Source: Verrucomicrobiia bacterium
Lineage (GTDB): Bacteria; Verrucomicrobiota; Verrucomicrobiia; Opitutales; Opitutaceae
Reading direction: 5' to 3'
Assembly (NCBI GenBank): GCA_030424825.1
Contig: JAUHWE010000247.1
Span: forward strand, 1-6,937
DNA: 6,937 nt
Part shown: piece after piece, positions 1 through 6,231 of the stretch
Position numbering within the stretch: position 1 is the stretch's first letter
Layout: every line of letters begins with the position of its first letter
The notes under the pieces: model-generated
What the model was told of the DNA's origin: nothing
The model's input: only the letters and a program-made list of their open reading frames with translations
Databases searched by the model: none
Translations under genes and position numbers: made by a program

Positions 1-1065
1 CCGGGTGAGCGGCCTTCTTGTCTCATCGATTTTTTCGATAAAGATTTTCTGTTGTTCGTAGACGAAAGCCATGTATCCATTCCACAAATAGGGGCGATGT
101 ATGCGGGTGATCGTTCACGTAAAACGACTCTCGTGGAACACGGCTTTCGACTTCCATCGGCACTCGACAATCGGCCAATGAATTTCGAGGAATTTACGTC
201 GGTTACGGGAACGACGGTTTTTGTTACCGCCACTCCTGCGAAATTTGAAATGGAAAAGAGTTCAGTGGTCGCGGAGCAGGTAATACGTCCGACCGGACTA
301 CTGGATCCTGTTATGGAGATCCGAAGCACCAAGGGGCAGGTTGAGGATTTAGTCGGAGAAATCACTCAGGCCATTGATTCAAATGAGCGTATCTTGGTGA
401 CGACGCTCACGAAGCGTCTCTCGGAAGACATCACATCCTATTTAAGGGATCGGGACATTCGAGTAGAATATCTACACTCGGATATCGATGCGATTGAGCG
501 GGTCGAGATACTCCGCAGACTACGGGCAGGCGACTTCGACGTACTGGTTGGAATCAATTTACTGCGGGAAGGGCTCGACCTGCCTGAGGTGGCTCTGGTG
601 GCGATACTAGATGCCGATAAGGAAGGGTTCCTTCGTAGTGAAACCAGTTTGGTGCAGACGGCGGGTAGGGCGGCTCGTCACGAAAAGGGCCGCGTCATTC
701 TCTATGCGGATGTGATTACAAATTCGATTCGAAGAACGGTTGAAATTACCGAGTCGAGACGAGCCAGACAGATCGAGCACAATGAACGACATGGGATCAC
801 TCCGATGAGTGTCGTAAGGCCGGTCCAGGCGAGTTTGCACGACGGAAAGTCAACCGAGGAGGATACTCCTTTGATGGTTGGGGAAGATGATGACGTCGAA
901 GCGGTTATTGAGGAACTGACTTACGAGATGGATGAAGCGGCGGCCAAGTTGGAGTTTGAGAGAGCCGCTCTTCTGCGCGACCAAATTGATGCCCTTCGCT
1001 CTGTCGAATTTGGAATGAATGCGAAAAAGCAAGGTCGACGCCGCTCTAGTAGTCGCCGCAAATAA
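1..1065 (+). CDS. uvrB: UvrB, excinuclease ABC subunit B (C-terminal 354 residues; 5' end outside the window)
   Basis: UvrB is the DNA-damage-verifying helicase-like subunit of nucleotide excision repair. It receives DNA from UvrA and recruits UvrC. The reading frame is open from base 1 with no start codon of its own, and by comparison with the roughly 670-residue E. coli protein about the first half is missing. Visible motifs, numbered in the fragment: Walker B/motif II DESH (21-24), the GDRSRKTTLVEHGFRLPSAL block typical of UvrB, TATPA (76-80), the LHSDID segment, motif V GINLLREGLDLPEV (from 184), motif VI QTAGRAAR (219-226), then HGITP. A UVR domain at about 299-334 (LEFERAALLRDQIDALR core) is the UvrC-binding module. 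The protein ends in a short Arg/Ser/Lys-rich tail. All expected helicase motifs in this half are intact. It converges on the minus-strand motor operon, with 74 bp between the two stop codons. Identification is very secure. Confidence 0.97.
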   Translation, partial: PGERPSCLIDFFDKDFLLFVDESHVSIPQIGAMYAGDRSRKTTLVEHGFRLPSALDNRPMNFEEFTSVTGTTVFVTATPAKFEMEKSSVVAEQVIRPTGLLDPVMEIRSTKGQVEDLVGEITQAIDSNERILVTTLTKRLSEDITSYLRDRDIRVEYLHSDIDAIERVEILRRLRAGDFDVLVGINLLREGLDLPEVALVAILDADKEGFLRSETSLVQTAGRAARHEKGRVILYADVITNSIRRTVEITESRRARQIEHNERHGITPMSVVRPVQASLHDGKSTEEDTPLMVGEDDDVEAVIEELTYEMDEAAAKLEFERAALLRDQIDALRSVEFGMNAKKQGRRRSSSRRK

Positions 1066-1086
1066 GGGTCGTTAAGGTTTGGGCAC

Positions 1087-1113
1087 AAAAAAGCAGGAGC
1101 CAAGGCTCCTGCT
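1087..1113 (-). terminator. Intrinsic terminator of the minus-strand motor operon
   Basis: A perfect 10-bp inverted repeat (AGCAGGAGCC at 1092-1101, GGCTCCTGCT at 1104-1113) has only two unpaired bases between its arms. Read on the minus strand it runs straight into TTTTTT (1092-1087). That is a textbook Rho-independent terminator starting 27 nt after the stop codon of the TPR gene. Read on the plus strand, the hairpin is followed by GGAAAGTGAG with no T-run, so it should not stop uvrB transcription efficiently. The hairpin therefore marks the 3' end of the five-gene minus-strand operon. Confidence 0.92.
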
Positions 1114-1139
1114 GGAAAGTGAGTTAGGCTCTTATTGGT

Positions 1140-2528
1140 TTACAGACCGATATTAGCCAAGTGAACCTTGCGAACCTGTTCCAGGTAACGACCGATAAAG
1201 TCCTTTGGATCGAGTGTATTGGCACGTTCGAGAAGTGGAATGGCTTTTCCGTATTGTTCGCGAGCGACGTAAGAACGCGCCCAGGCGATCAATCCTTTAA
1301 CTTCCACTTTTTCGATCTTGGTTACACGTTCGTAGTAGAGATCCGCACGGGCGTATCCTTCGATGGTATCCAGGGATGTGTAGTGGTCCGCTAGCATCAT
1401 GAGCGCATCTCCATCAAGAGGGTCGCTTTGAATCAGCTTTTCAAGAATTGGAATAAAAACATCCGTATTCCCATCGTTCATCGCAATGTGCGATTCCATT
1501 CTGAGCAGGCGTGTCTCCTGGTCTCTTTCGACTCGATTGGCGTAGGTCTTGCGAATGTCGTTGATGAGCACCTTTGCTTCCTCGAACGCACCTCGTCCAA
1601 CTAGAATGTCAGCAGTGTCAACGTGAGTCTTGACCGAACGCTTGGGGTCCTTGGCAATCGACTTGCGGTAGTATTTCAATGCCAGGTCGTTCAGGTTACG
1701 GGACATGTAAATATTGCCCATGAATTCGAGAGATTCCGCCGTTGATTTGCCGAGGCGGTCTACAATCTCCTGGATAGCGACTGCGGTTTCCGCGTCGTCT
1801 ATACCCAGATAGGCATTTGCCTGGCTGATCCAGATGAGCTCGTTTTCCGGCTCTTGGAGGAGGATTTCCTCGAGGACTGCGATTGCTTCCTGATATTTTT
1901 TCTGGTTTAGAAGCGCTTTCGCAAGACCAAGCTGCCAGTCTTTGACCTCCGCATTGAGCAGGATGGCTTCACGATAGGCGGTTTCCGCAGAAATGTATTG
2001 CGAACCATTGACGTAGCAAAGTCCGAGCAATCCGAAAGTCGTGTTGTCGCGGGCTCCTAAGTCGATCGCTTTAACGAAGTGCGGAATGGCCTCTGCAAAC
2101 TGCGCCTTCTGGACAAGCATAATAGCGAGGTTCTTGCGAGCGCGGAGGAAGCCTGGATACTTGTCGATCGCCATCTTGAAGTATTTCATGGCATTGTCGA
2201 CGTCGCCACGTTCGCCATACAAACTACCCGCAATGAACTCAAGGGCTCCGCTAGATTCCGCCGTGATGTTCGACAGCATCATTTGAAGTGCCGCATCCTT
2301 GTCGGTTTTCATCACTTCCAGAATTTCACGGAATACTTCCTGTTCGGCTTCCGTTAGCTTTGGCTCTGTTTTAACATTGATCTCGTAGTTGCCAATGTAG
2401 GCCTCGCGGATGTGTTTCTGGCTCCAGAATTTCTCTGCGTCGTAAACGAGTTGGGCAGAAAGGGAGGTGATCCCAATTGCGCAAGCTAGACCGGCAAAAG
2501 CCAATTTGAGTGATTTGCTCTTAGTCAT
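1140..2528 (-). CDS. Secreted tetratricopeptide (TPR) protein, last gene of the ExbB/ExbD motor operon
   Basis: The product has 462 residues. It starts with a Sec signal peptide: basic MTKSKSLK, a hydrophobic stretch to about residue 23, and a likely signal-peptidase I site at LSA-Q (about 25/26). The rest is helical TPR-type repeats, clearest at about 95-125 (A..Y...A...YP), 130-160, 163-194, 197-229, 266-296 and 411-442. Canonical repeat signatures such as A.KYF..AI, AIPHFVKAIDL and AIPLLERANTLDP are visible. There is no catalytic motif, so it is most likely a periplasmic protein-protein scaffold. TPR proteins commonly close DUF3450-ExbB-ExbD(-TonB) clusters, which suggests that it docks to the periplasmic parts of this motor. 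It lies 50 nt after the second exbD. The start codon is preceded by AT-rich AATAAATATACA rather than a Shine-Dalgarno. The function beyond scaffold is unknown. Confidence 0.9.
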   Translation of the reverse strand: MTKSKSLKLAFAGLACAIGITSLSAQLVYDAEKFWSQKHIREAYIGNYEINVKTEPKLTEAEQEVFREILEVMKTDKDAALQMMLSNITAESSGALEFIAGSLYGERGDVDNAMKYFKMAIDKYPGFLRARKNLAIMLVQKAQFAEAIPHFVKAIDLGARDNTTFGLLGLCYVNGSQYISAETAYREAILLNAEVKDWQLGLAKALLNQKKYQEAIAVLEEILLQEPENELIWISQANAYLGIDDAETAVAIQEIVDRLGKSTAESLEFMGNIYMSRNLNDLALKYYRKSIAKDPKRSVKTHVDTADILVGRGAFEEAKVLINDIRKTYANRVERDQETRLLRMESHIAMNDGNTDVFIPILEKLIQSDPLDGDALMMLADHYTSLDTIEGYARADLYYERVTKIEKVEVKGLIAWARSYVAREQYGKAIPLLERANTLDPKDFIGRYLEQVRKVHLANIGL

Positions 2529-2578
2529 TGTATATTTATTCGTAAAGTTAAGTTTCGTGTTGGTCAGGCAATGTTACT

Positions 2579-3004
2579 CTATTGCTGAACTACTTTCATT
2601 GTGATTCCTTCAGCTCCCGCGAGAAGGCAGATGTCATGTACCGTGACGTAGGTTGCTAAGCGAGAATCCTTTTCCACGTTGACTAGGATAGGGTACACTT
2701 CGCGTTGCATTTCTTGCTGAACGATAGCGCGGACGCCACCTACTCCAATGTTTTTCTGAACGCCGCCAATCTTGGAGAAAACCTCTCCATTCGCTTTTAT
2801 CAGAAGCGTCAGACGAATTTTTTCTTCATCAGGAGGGTCCGTCTGAGGCGATGGATCGGGCGTGTTGGTTGCCATTCCTTCTTCTTCAACGAAAACAGTA
2901 GTGACGATGAAGAAAATCAGAAGGATGAAAACCATGTCGATCAACGGCGAGATGTTGATGTCGGTCATCTCGTCGTTCTCGTTAAAATGTTTTCTATTTC
3001 TCAT
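2579..3004 (-). CDS. ExbD/TolR family biopolymer transport protein, second copy
   Basis: The product has 141 residues, the usual ExbD size. It has a short cytoplasmic N-terminus, one transmembrane helix (about 21-39) preceded by the family signature NISPLID, a Pro/Asp-rich linker (about 44-60), and a C-terminal periplasmic domain. D23 in PLIDMVF matches the essential proton-carrying Asp of ExbD/TolR (D25 in E. coli ExbD). ExbD dimers sit inside an ExbB pentamer and couple proton flow to work in the periplasm. Residues 15-41 are identical to residues 16-42 of the exbD just upstream, whereas the periplasmic domains differ strongly. The gene starts 33 nt after that neighbour and has only a weak ribosome-binding signal (GGATCC about 9 nt upstream). 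A duplicated exbD is the main oddity. TolR is an alternative family name, but no tolB or pal is nearby. Confidence 0.93.
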   Translation of the reverse strand: MRNRKHFNENDEMTDINISPLIDMVFILLIFFIVTTVFVEEEGMATNTPDPSPQTDPPDEEKIRLTLLIKANGEVFSKIGGVQKNIGVGGVRAIVQQEMQREVYPILVNVEKDSRLATYVTVHDICLLAGAEGITMKVVQQ

Positions 3005-3037
3005 ATTAGGGGATCCAAGGGAAACTTCCTCTCTCGA

Positions 3038-3460
3038 TTAGTTTTTGAGCTTCTCCATTGATATGTGAATGTTGCCCGCAGGAACTTCCGCCAATTTGCA
3101 TTCGTCAATCAGACGGGCGATCGTTCCGTTGGTCGCGCCCACGTCCGCTTGGATGATGACAGGGTAGGTACTGTTCTCTTTGATCATGCGTCGTACCTTG
3201 ACCCGAATTCCATTGAGGCCAACTTCTTCGCCACCATAGAATATGTTGTCGGACTCAGTAACGCCAATCAGAATACAGTTCTTAGGGAGATCCGCTGCGT
3301 TGTAAGCTACTGGCTTGATGACATCTACTCCAGGTTCCTCGACGAATACCGTCGTGACAATGAAGAAGATCAAGAGAATGAAAACCATATCAATCAGCGG
3401 AGAGATATTGATATCCTCAACATCATCACTGGCTGAAAGCGCTTTCTTATTCTTTCCCAT
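3038..3460 (-). CDS. ExbD/TolR family biopolymer transport protein, first copy
   Basis: The product has 140 residues with ExbD architecture: a basic cytoplasmic N-terminus (MGKNKKALS), the NISPLID signature, one transmembrane helix (about 22-40), and a periplasmic domain ending in NIHISMEKLKN. D24 corresponds to the conserved membrane Asp that takes part in proton conduction in ExbD/TolR. The periplasmic domain shows typical ExbD features: a beta-strand-like CILIGVTESDNIFYGGEEV stretch, then TYPVIIQADVGAT. The ATG is preceded by AGAAGGAA with about 10 nt spacing, the best Shine-Dalgarno in this operon. It is separated from the exbB-like gene by 134 nt containing a strong hairpin. Its role is inferred to be the stator/rotor shaft partner of the ExbB-like protein, as homodimer or as heterodimer with the second ExbD. 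Family membership is clear; the substrate is not. Confidence 0.94.
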   Translation of the reverse strand: MGKNKKALSASDDVEDINISPLIDMVFILLIFFIVTTVFVEEPGVDVIKPVAYNAADLPKNCILIGVTESDNIFYGGEEVGLNGIRVKVRRMIKENSTYPVIIQADVGATNGTIARLIDECKLAEVPAGNIHISMEKLKN

Positions 3461-3533
3461 GAGACTTCAGTTCCTTCTATTTAAATTTTTCTTCTAGCTT
3501 CGAGAGCGAAGAGCTTGGTTAAGTTTTTCGATA

Positions 3534-3583
3534 GCGCTTGAAGGAGGTTTCACGGTTGCAGTGAATCAGGATCCTTCAAGCGC
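3534..3583 (-). repeat. Strong inverted repeat (mRNA hairpin) between the exbB-like gene and the first exbD
   Basis: Perfect 12-bp arms, GCGCTTGAAGGA (3534-3545) and TCCTTCAAGCGC (3572-3583), enclose a 26-nt spacer. The spacer contains a second stem, TTCAC/GTGAA (3549-3553 with 3561-3565), around a 7-nt loop. In minus-strand RNA one more pair (G-U, 3584 with 3533) extends the outer stem. No T-run follows on the minus strand (TATCGAAAAACTTAACC), so it is not a normal terminator. On the plus strand only a short CGCGTTTTC follows. It starts 11 nt beyond the exbB stop codon. Likely roles are protection of the upstream mRNA from 3' decay or partial transcription attenuation, either of which would make ExbB more abundant than ExbD. 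The role is inferred; the structure is read directly. Confidence 0.75.
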
Positions 3584-3594
3584 CGCGTTTTCAA

Positions 3595-4989
3595 TTAAGA
3601 GCTCTTTTTGCTCAGGCCGTTAACGAAGGCTACAGAGGCTTGCTCCATTTCACCAAGTTTTCCCTTGGCCATGCGTGTTAGCAGGGCTTGGGCAAGCAGC
3701 GATGGAATCGCGACGTAGAGTCCGTACTCCGTTGTGATCAGCGCTTCGGAAATACCGGATGATAAAGAAGCGGCGTCGCCCGTACCGAAAACGGTGATGA
3801 GCTTAAAGGTTTTGATCATACCCGTAACCGTTCCCAGAAGACCAAGGAGAGGCGCTGCACCTGCAGTCAGAGCGATGAAGGCGAGGAAACGTTCGAGCTT
3901 CGGCTGAGCTGCGAGTAGGCGTTCGTAGAGAACTTCTTCGAGCAATTCCTTTTCTTCGTCGTGGTGTTCGACACCGGCTACGAGAAGGTCGCCAAAGGGA
4001 CCGTCAACCGAGTTGGCGATTTCCAGAGCTTCCTGTTTTTTGCCCGCATTCAAATTATCCAGAATCTGCTGCAATGCTCCGGCTTTCGGACGTTTCACAG
4101 AATTGATCTCGAACAATTTGAAGATTGCTACCATGAGTGCGCAGAAGGCGAGTAGGAGAATGATGTAAATGGTAGTACCACCTTTGAGAGCGTGCTCAAT
4201 TGGAGTCTCTTCCAGTTCGGCGAGTTTGAAAGCATCCCCTTCAGTCGCGTCGATAGGCAGCGCACCTTCACCGTTGGTGGTTACGGCATTGATAGAGGCA
4301 ATAATCGGCGGCGCAAGACCCTCACTTCTAACGAGAGGGTAGGCGGCATTCGGACGTCCTTGAGAAAAACCGACATTTGTTCCACCATCGCCAAAGTAGG
4401 CGAAGGGACCAACCAGTACAAAGTTACCTTCAACCGCACGGTCGTTTTGGCCTAGGGCCTTGCCGCTAAACTTATAGCCGCCAATGATATTCTCAATACG
4501 TTTGATAGACGCTTGGAGTACTTTGATTTGGGTCTGGAACTTCTCAGCATCCGTTGCCGTGTTGGATTCTAGGATCTGCTCGGCTTCAGAGATCAGAGCC
4601 TCTTGGGATTGAAGTTCTGATTCGTCGATACGCGTGCTGAATTGCTTGATGTAGCTCGACATCAAATTCTTCAGGTAGATGTTTTCGTCACGACGCTTTT
4701 CAACGCGGTCTTGCAAGGTACTGAGACCGACTTGGCGGTTTTCTGCCGCACTGACGACTTGATCGTACTCAGAGCGTTTGGTCTGAACTTGGCTCTCGAG
4801 TTCCGTTAGACGAATTGAAATCGGAACTTTTTGGTCCGCAATCTCGCTACGAAGATTGGCGAGTTCCCTTTCCGCTGCTTCGACGTCTGATTTGGCCTGA
4901 AGGGCCACGTCTGCAAATTTTGGCTGAGCGAGTAGCGAAAAGCCGCTGGTGAGCGCTAATGCTAGTGTTAGTAATTTAATCGCTTTCAT
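3595..4989 (-). CDS. MotA/TolQ/ExbB-family proton channel with large N-terminal periplasmic coiled-coil domain (TtpC-like)
   Basis: The product has 464 residues, about twice the length of E. coli ExbB. A signal peptide (about 1-21, cleavage near LLA-Q) leads into a periplasmic coiled-coil region (about 27-170) and a compact region (about 171-265). The ExbB core follows: TM1 (272-291), a cytoplasmic stretch (292-367), TM2 (368-388, ending LLGLLGTVTGMI), a periplasmic loop, TM3 (419-439) and a short cytoplasmic tail. Channel residues align with E. coli ExbB: T387 with T148, E415 with E176, T420 with T181, and the T387-to-E415 spacing matches exactly. The protein should form the pentameric channel around an ExbD dimer. 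I chose ATG at 4989 because it begins directly with a signal peptide. An in-frame TTG at 5016 would add nine polar residues before it. Neither start has a clear Shine-Dalgarno. No separate short ExbB is present, so this protein must supply the pore. Confidence 0.92.
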   Translation of the reverse strand: MKAIKLLTLALALTSGFSLLAQPKFADVALQAKSDVEAAERELANLRSEIADQKVPISIRLTELESQVQTKRSEYDQVVSAAENRQVGLSTLQDRVEKRRDENIYLKNLMSSYIKQFSTRIDESELQSQEALISEAEQILESNTATDAEKFQTQIKVLQASIKRIENIIGGYKFSGKALGQNDRAVEGNFVLVGPFAYFGDGGTNVGFSQGRPNAAYPLVRSEGLAPPIIASINAVTTNGEGALPIDATEGDAFKLAELEETPIEHALKGGTTIYIILLLAFCALMVAIFKLFEINSVKRPKAGALQQILDNLNAGKKQEALEIANSVDGPFGDLLVAGVEHHDEEKELLEEVLYERLLAAQPKLERFLAFIALTAGAAPLLGLLGTVTGMIKTFKLITVFGTGDAASLSSGISEALITTEYGLYVAIPSLLAQALLTRMAKGKLGEMEQASVAFVNGLSKKSS

Positions 4990-5030
4990 GTGCTTAGAAA
5001 TAATTGTGAGGTTCAATGGCTCTCGCTCAG

Positions 5031-5798
5031 TTAGTTGACGTTAATGGGCAAGTTCACGAATTGAGCCGTTTCTTCCCGTTCGTAGACTCCGATTGCAGTG
5101 GCAATTTGCTTGGCCAATTCATCGCGTCTCTCTTTTTCCCATCCACCTTTCGCGGGACGAAGAATGCCTGCCTGAGTGTGTGTGCCATCCACGTAATACG
5201 CTACTGCTAGTCCGATGTAGATCGTTTTTACGGCTACGTCGGATTCACCAATTCGCTGCATGGTTTCTTCAACGGTGATTTGCTTGTTGAATTTCTCGAT
5301 TTCACTCAGAATACCGATGACGTATTGAAGACGGGTAGACAGTCCGAGTGTTTCGGCTGCTTTCGCATTCTTGGGGATTCTCTCTGTGAGAAGCTTGAGT
5401 TTCTTTTTAAGAGACTCTGGAAAGTAGTCAACGAGTCCGATGACTTGGGCTTCCAGTTCGGACGCTATCCCGTTGATTACTCCGGAAGCAGCCTTGAGCT
5501 CGTCGTCTTCATTGTTGAGAGACTGGCGCTCGAGTTGCGCCGCGTCGGCTTCCTCTTGCATGCTGATGATCTGCTCGTCGAGTTTCTCGATTTCCTGAGT
5601 TAGAAGATCGATCGACTCGTTCAGCGTCTGCTTTTCAACGGTCCATCGGCTCTTTTCTTCAGAGACAAGCTTCTTAAGCTCAACCCATTCCTTGAGCGTT
5701 GCTCTTGTCTGGCCGAGTTCTGGAGCTGAAATTAACGCGCTGGAACTTGCGAGAGCAATCCCTGCTGCGATTAACGGTAACACTTTGATCTTAATCAT
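5031..5798 (-). CDS. DUF3450 family secreted coiled-coil protein, first gene of the motor operon
   Basis: The product has 255 residues. It has an N-terminal signal peptide (basic MIKIK, hydrophobic core to about residue 24, cleavage likely after ISA), then a long charged coiled coil (about 34-105, rich in Glu, Lys, Leu and Gln heptads). A conserved C-terminal part (about 150-243) holds VKTIYIGLAVAYYVDG, AGILRP and GGW, followed by an amphipathic helix. This combination is characteristic of DUF3450, a family of unknown biochemical function usually found beside ExbB/ExbD/TonB gene clusters in Gram-negative bacteria. It is presumably periplasmic and may pair with the coiled coil of the next gene product. 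The next gene begins 41 nt downstream. The leader has AAAGAGAA about 8 nt before the ATG, a weak ribosome-binding site, and a strong hairpin farther upstream (5845-5874). The family call is fairly sure; the function is unknown. Confidence 0.87.
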   Translation of the reverse strand: MIKIKVLPLIAAGIALASSSALISAPELGQTRATLKEWVELKKLVSEEKSRWTVEKQTLNESIDLLTQEIEKLDEQIISMQEEADAAQLERQSLNNEDDELKAASGVINGIASELEAQVIGLVDYFPESLKKKLKLLTERIPKNAKAAETLGLSTRLQYVIGILSEIEKFNKQITVEETMQRIGESDVAVKTIYIGLAVAYYVDGTHTQAGILRPAKGGWEKERRDELAKQIATAIGVYEREETAQFVNLPINVN

Positions 5799-5844
5799 TG
5801 TCTATTCTCTTTTATCGTAAGTTCTAGATAGCGAAAGGGGAGTT

Positions 5845-5874
5845 GGCTCACGGCAATGAAATTGCTCGTAAGCC
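5845..5874 (-). promoter_or_regulatory. Leader hairpin upstream of the motor operon
   Basis: A nearly perfect inverted repeat lies 46 nt before the DUF3450 start codon. In minus-strand RNA, the 5' arm GGCUUACGAGCAAU pairs with AUUGCCGUGAGCC around a UUC loop, giving 13 pairs with one bulged A (5866). The pair at 5870/5849 is a G-U wobble in minus-strand RNA but a C-A mismatch on the plus strand, so the structure fits RNA of the operon. The sequence after it (AACTCCCCTTTCGC) has no T-run, so it is not an ordinary terminator. It could stabilise the 5' end of the transcript, bind a regulator, or control translation. No riboswitch family was recognised. Confidence 0.5.
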
Positions 5875-6231
5875 GGCGTCTGTTAGGTTGTTTTCGGATT
5901 CACGACTGGTGTCAGCCGTTCGTGTAATTGGGTTAACAAGCATTCAAATACTTCAGCGGTCTTGTGATGGCAAAACACAATTTCTCGGTAGAGCGTTCCG
6001 TTTCGTGCGGATTCGGGTTTGCGGGGCTGTGGGATTTGAACTGGGCTTGTCAAAACGATGCTATTTGTGGAGGGATCGTGAAAGGGAAAAAAGAAAAATG
6101 GTGCTTTAGCAAGTGATGCAAGAACTTAAAACAGAATTAGAGGCTTCTGGCCGAAATATTTTAAAGTAAAGTAGAAAATCGCCACTTTTCAGTTTTTTTA
6201 TTTAAAGGAATCTAGGAGCTAAAAGTAAGAG

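Larger units (their letters stand above)
1087..5798 (-). other. Predicted five-gene motor operon (DUF3450, ExbB-like, ExbD, ExbD, TPR)
   Basis: Five minus-strand genes follow one another with gaps of 41, 134, 33 and 50 nt. The only strong intrinsic terminator lies after the last gene. No gene on the opposite strand interrupts them, and all products belong to the inner membrane or periplasm. The set matches the known TtpC/TonB2-type cluster layout, except that there is no second ExbB and no TonB, and ExbD occurs twice. I could not find a convincing sigma-70 promoter upstream of 5798 by eye, so the 5' end of the transcript is not placed. Co-transcription is inferred from spacing and terminator position. 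Confidence 0.8.

Noticed and set aside
2705..3061. A plus-strand frame of 118 codons opposite the second exbD.
   Set aside because: It is the antisense of a well-conserved ExbD gene, with no family features of its own.
3534..3583. The hairpin after the exbB-like gene as an intrinsic terminator splitting the operon.
   Set aside because: No T-run follows on the minus strand, and the downstream exbD genes belong functionally with the exbB-like gene. It is better treated as an internal mRNA structure.
6021..6042. On the minus strand AGTTCAAATCCC followed by ACAGCCCCGC resembles the T-loop and 3' acceptor end of a tRNA.
   Set aside because: The 5' half of the T-stem (CCCAG) does not pair with CCCAC, and no matching acceptor, D-arm or anticodon arm is found upstream. 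It is at most a remnant, more likely chance. No integrase or attachment repeat is visible to support an insertion site.
6048..6053. A second TTGACA on the minus strand.
   Set aside because: The expected -10 position reads ACAGCC in GC-rich sequence, so it is not a credible sigma-70 promoter.
5843..6109. A plus-strand open frame of 88 codons in the intergenic region.
   Set aside because: It starts with TTG without a ribosome-binding site, overlaps the leader hairpin, and its arginine-rich translation has no recognisable family features.
6182..6199. A plus-strand T-run after a GAAAA/TTTTC stem, resembling a terminator.
   Set aside because: The stem is short and all A-T, and there is no plus-strand gene upstream to terminate.
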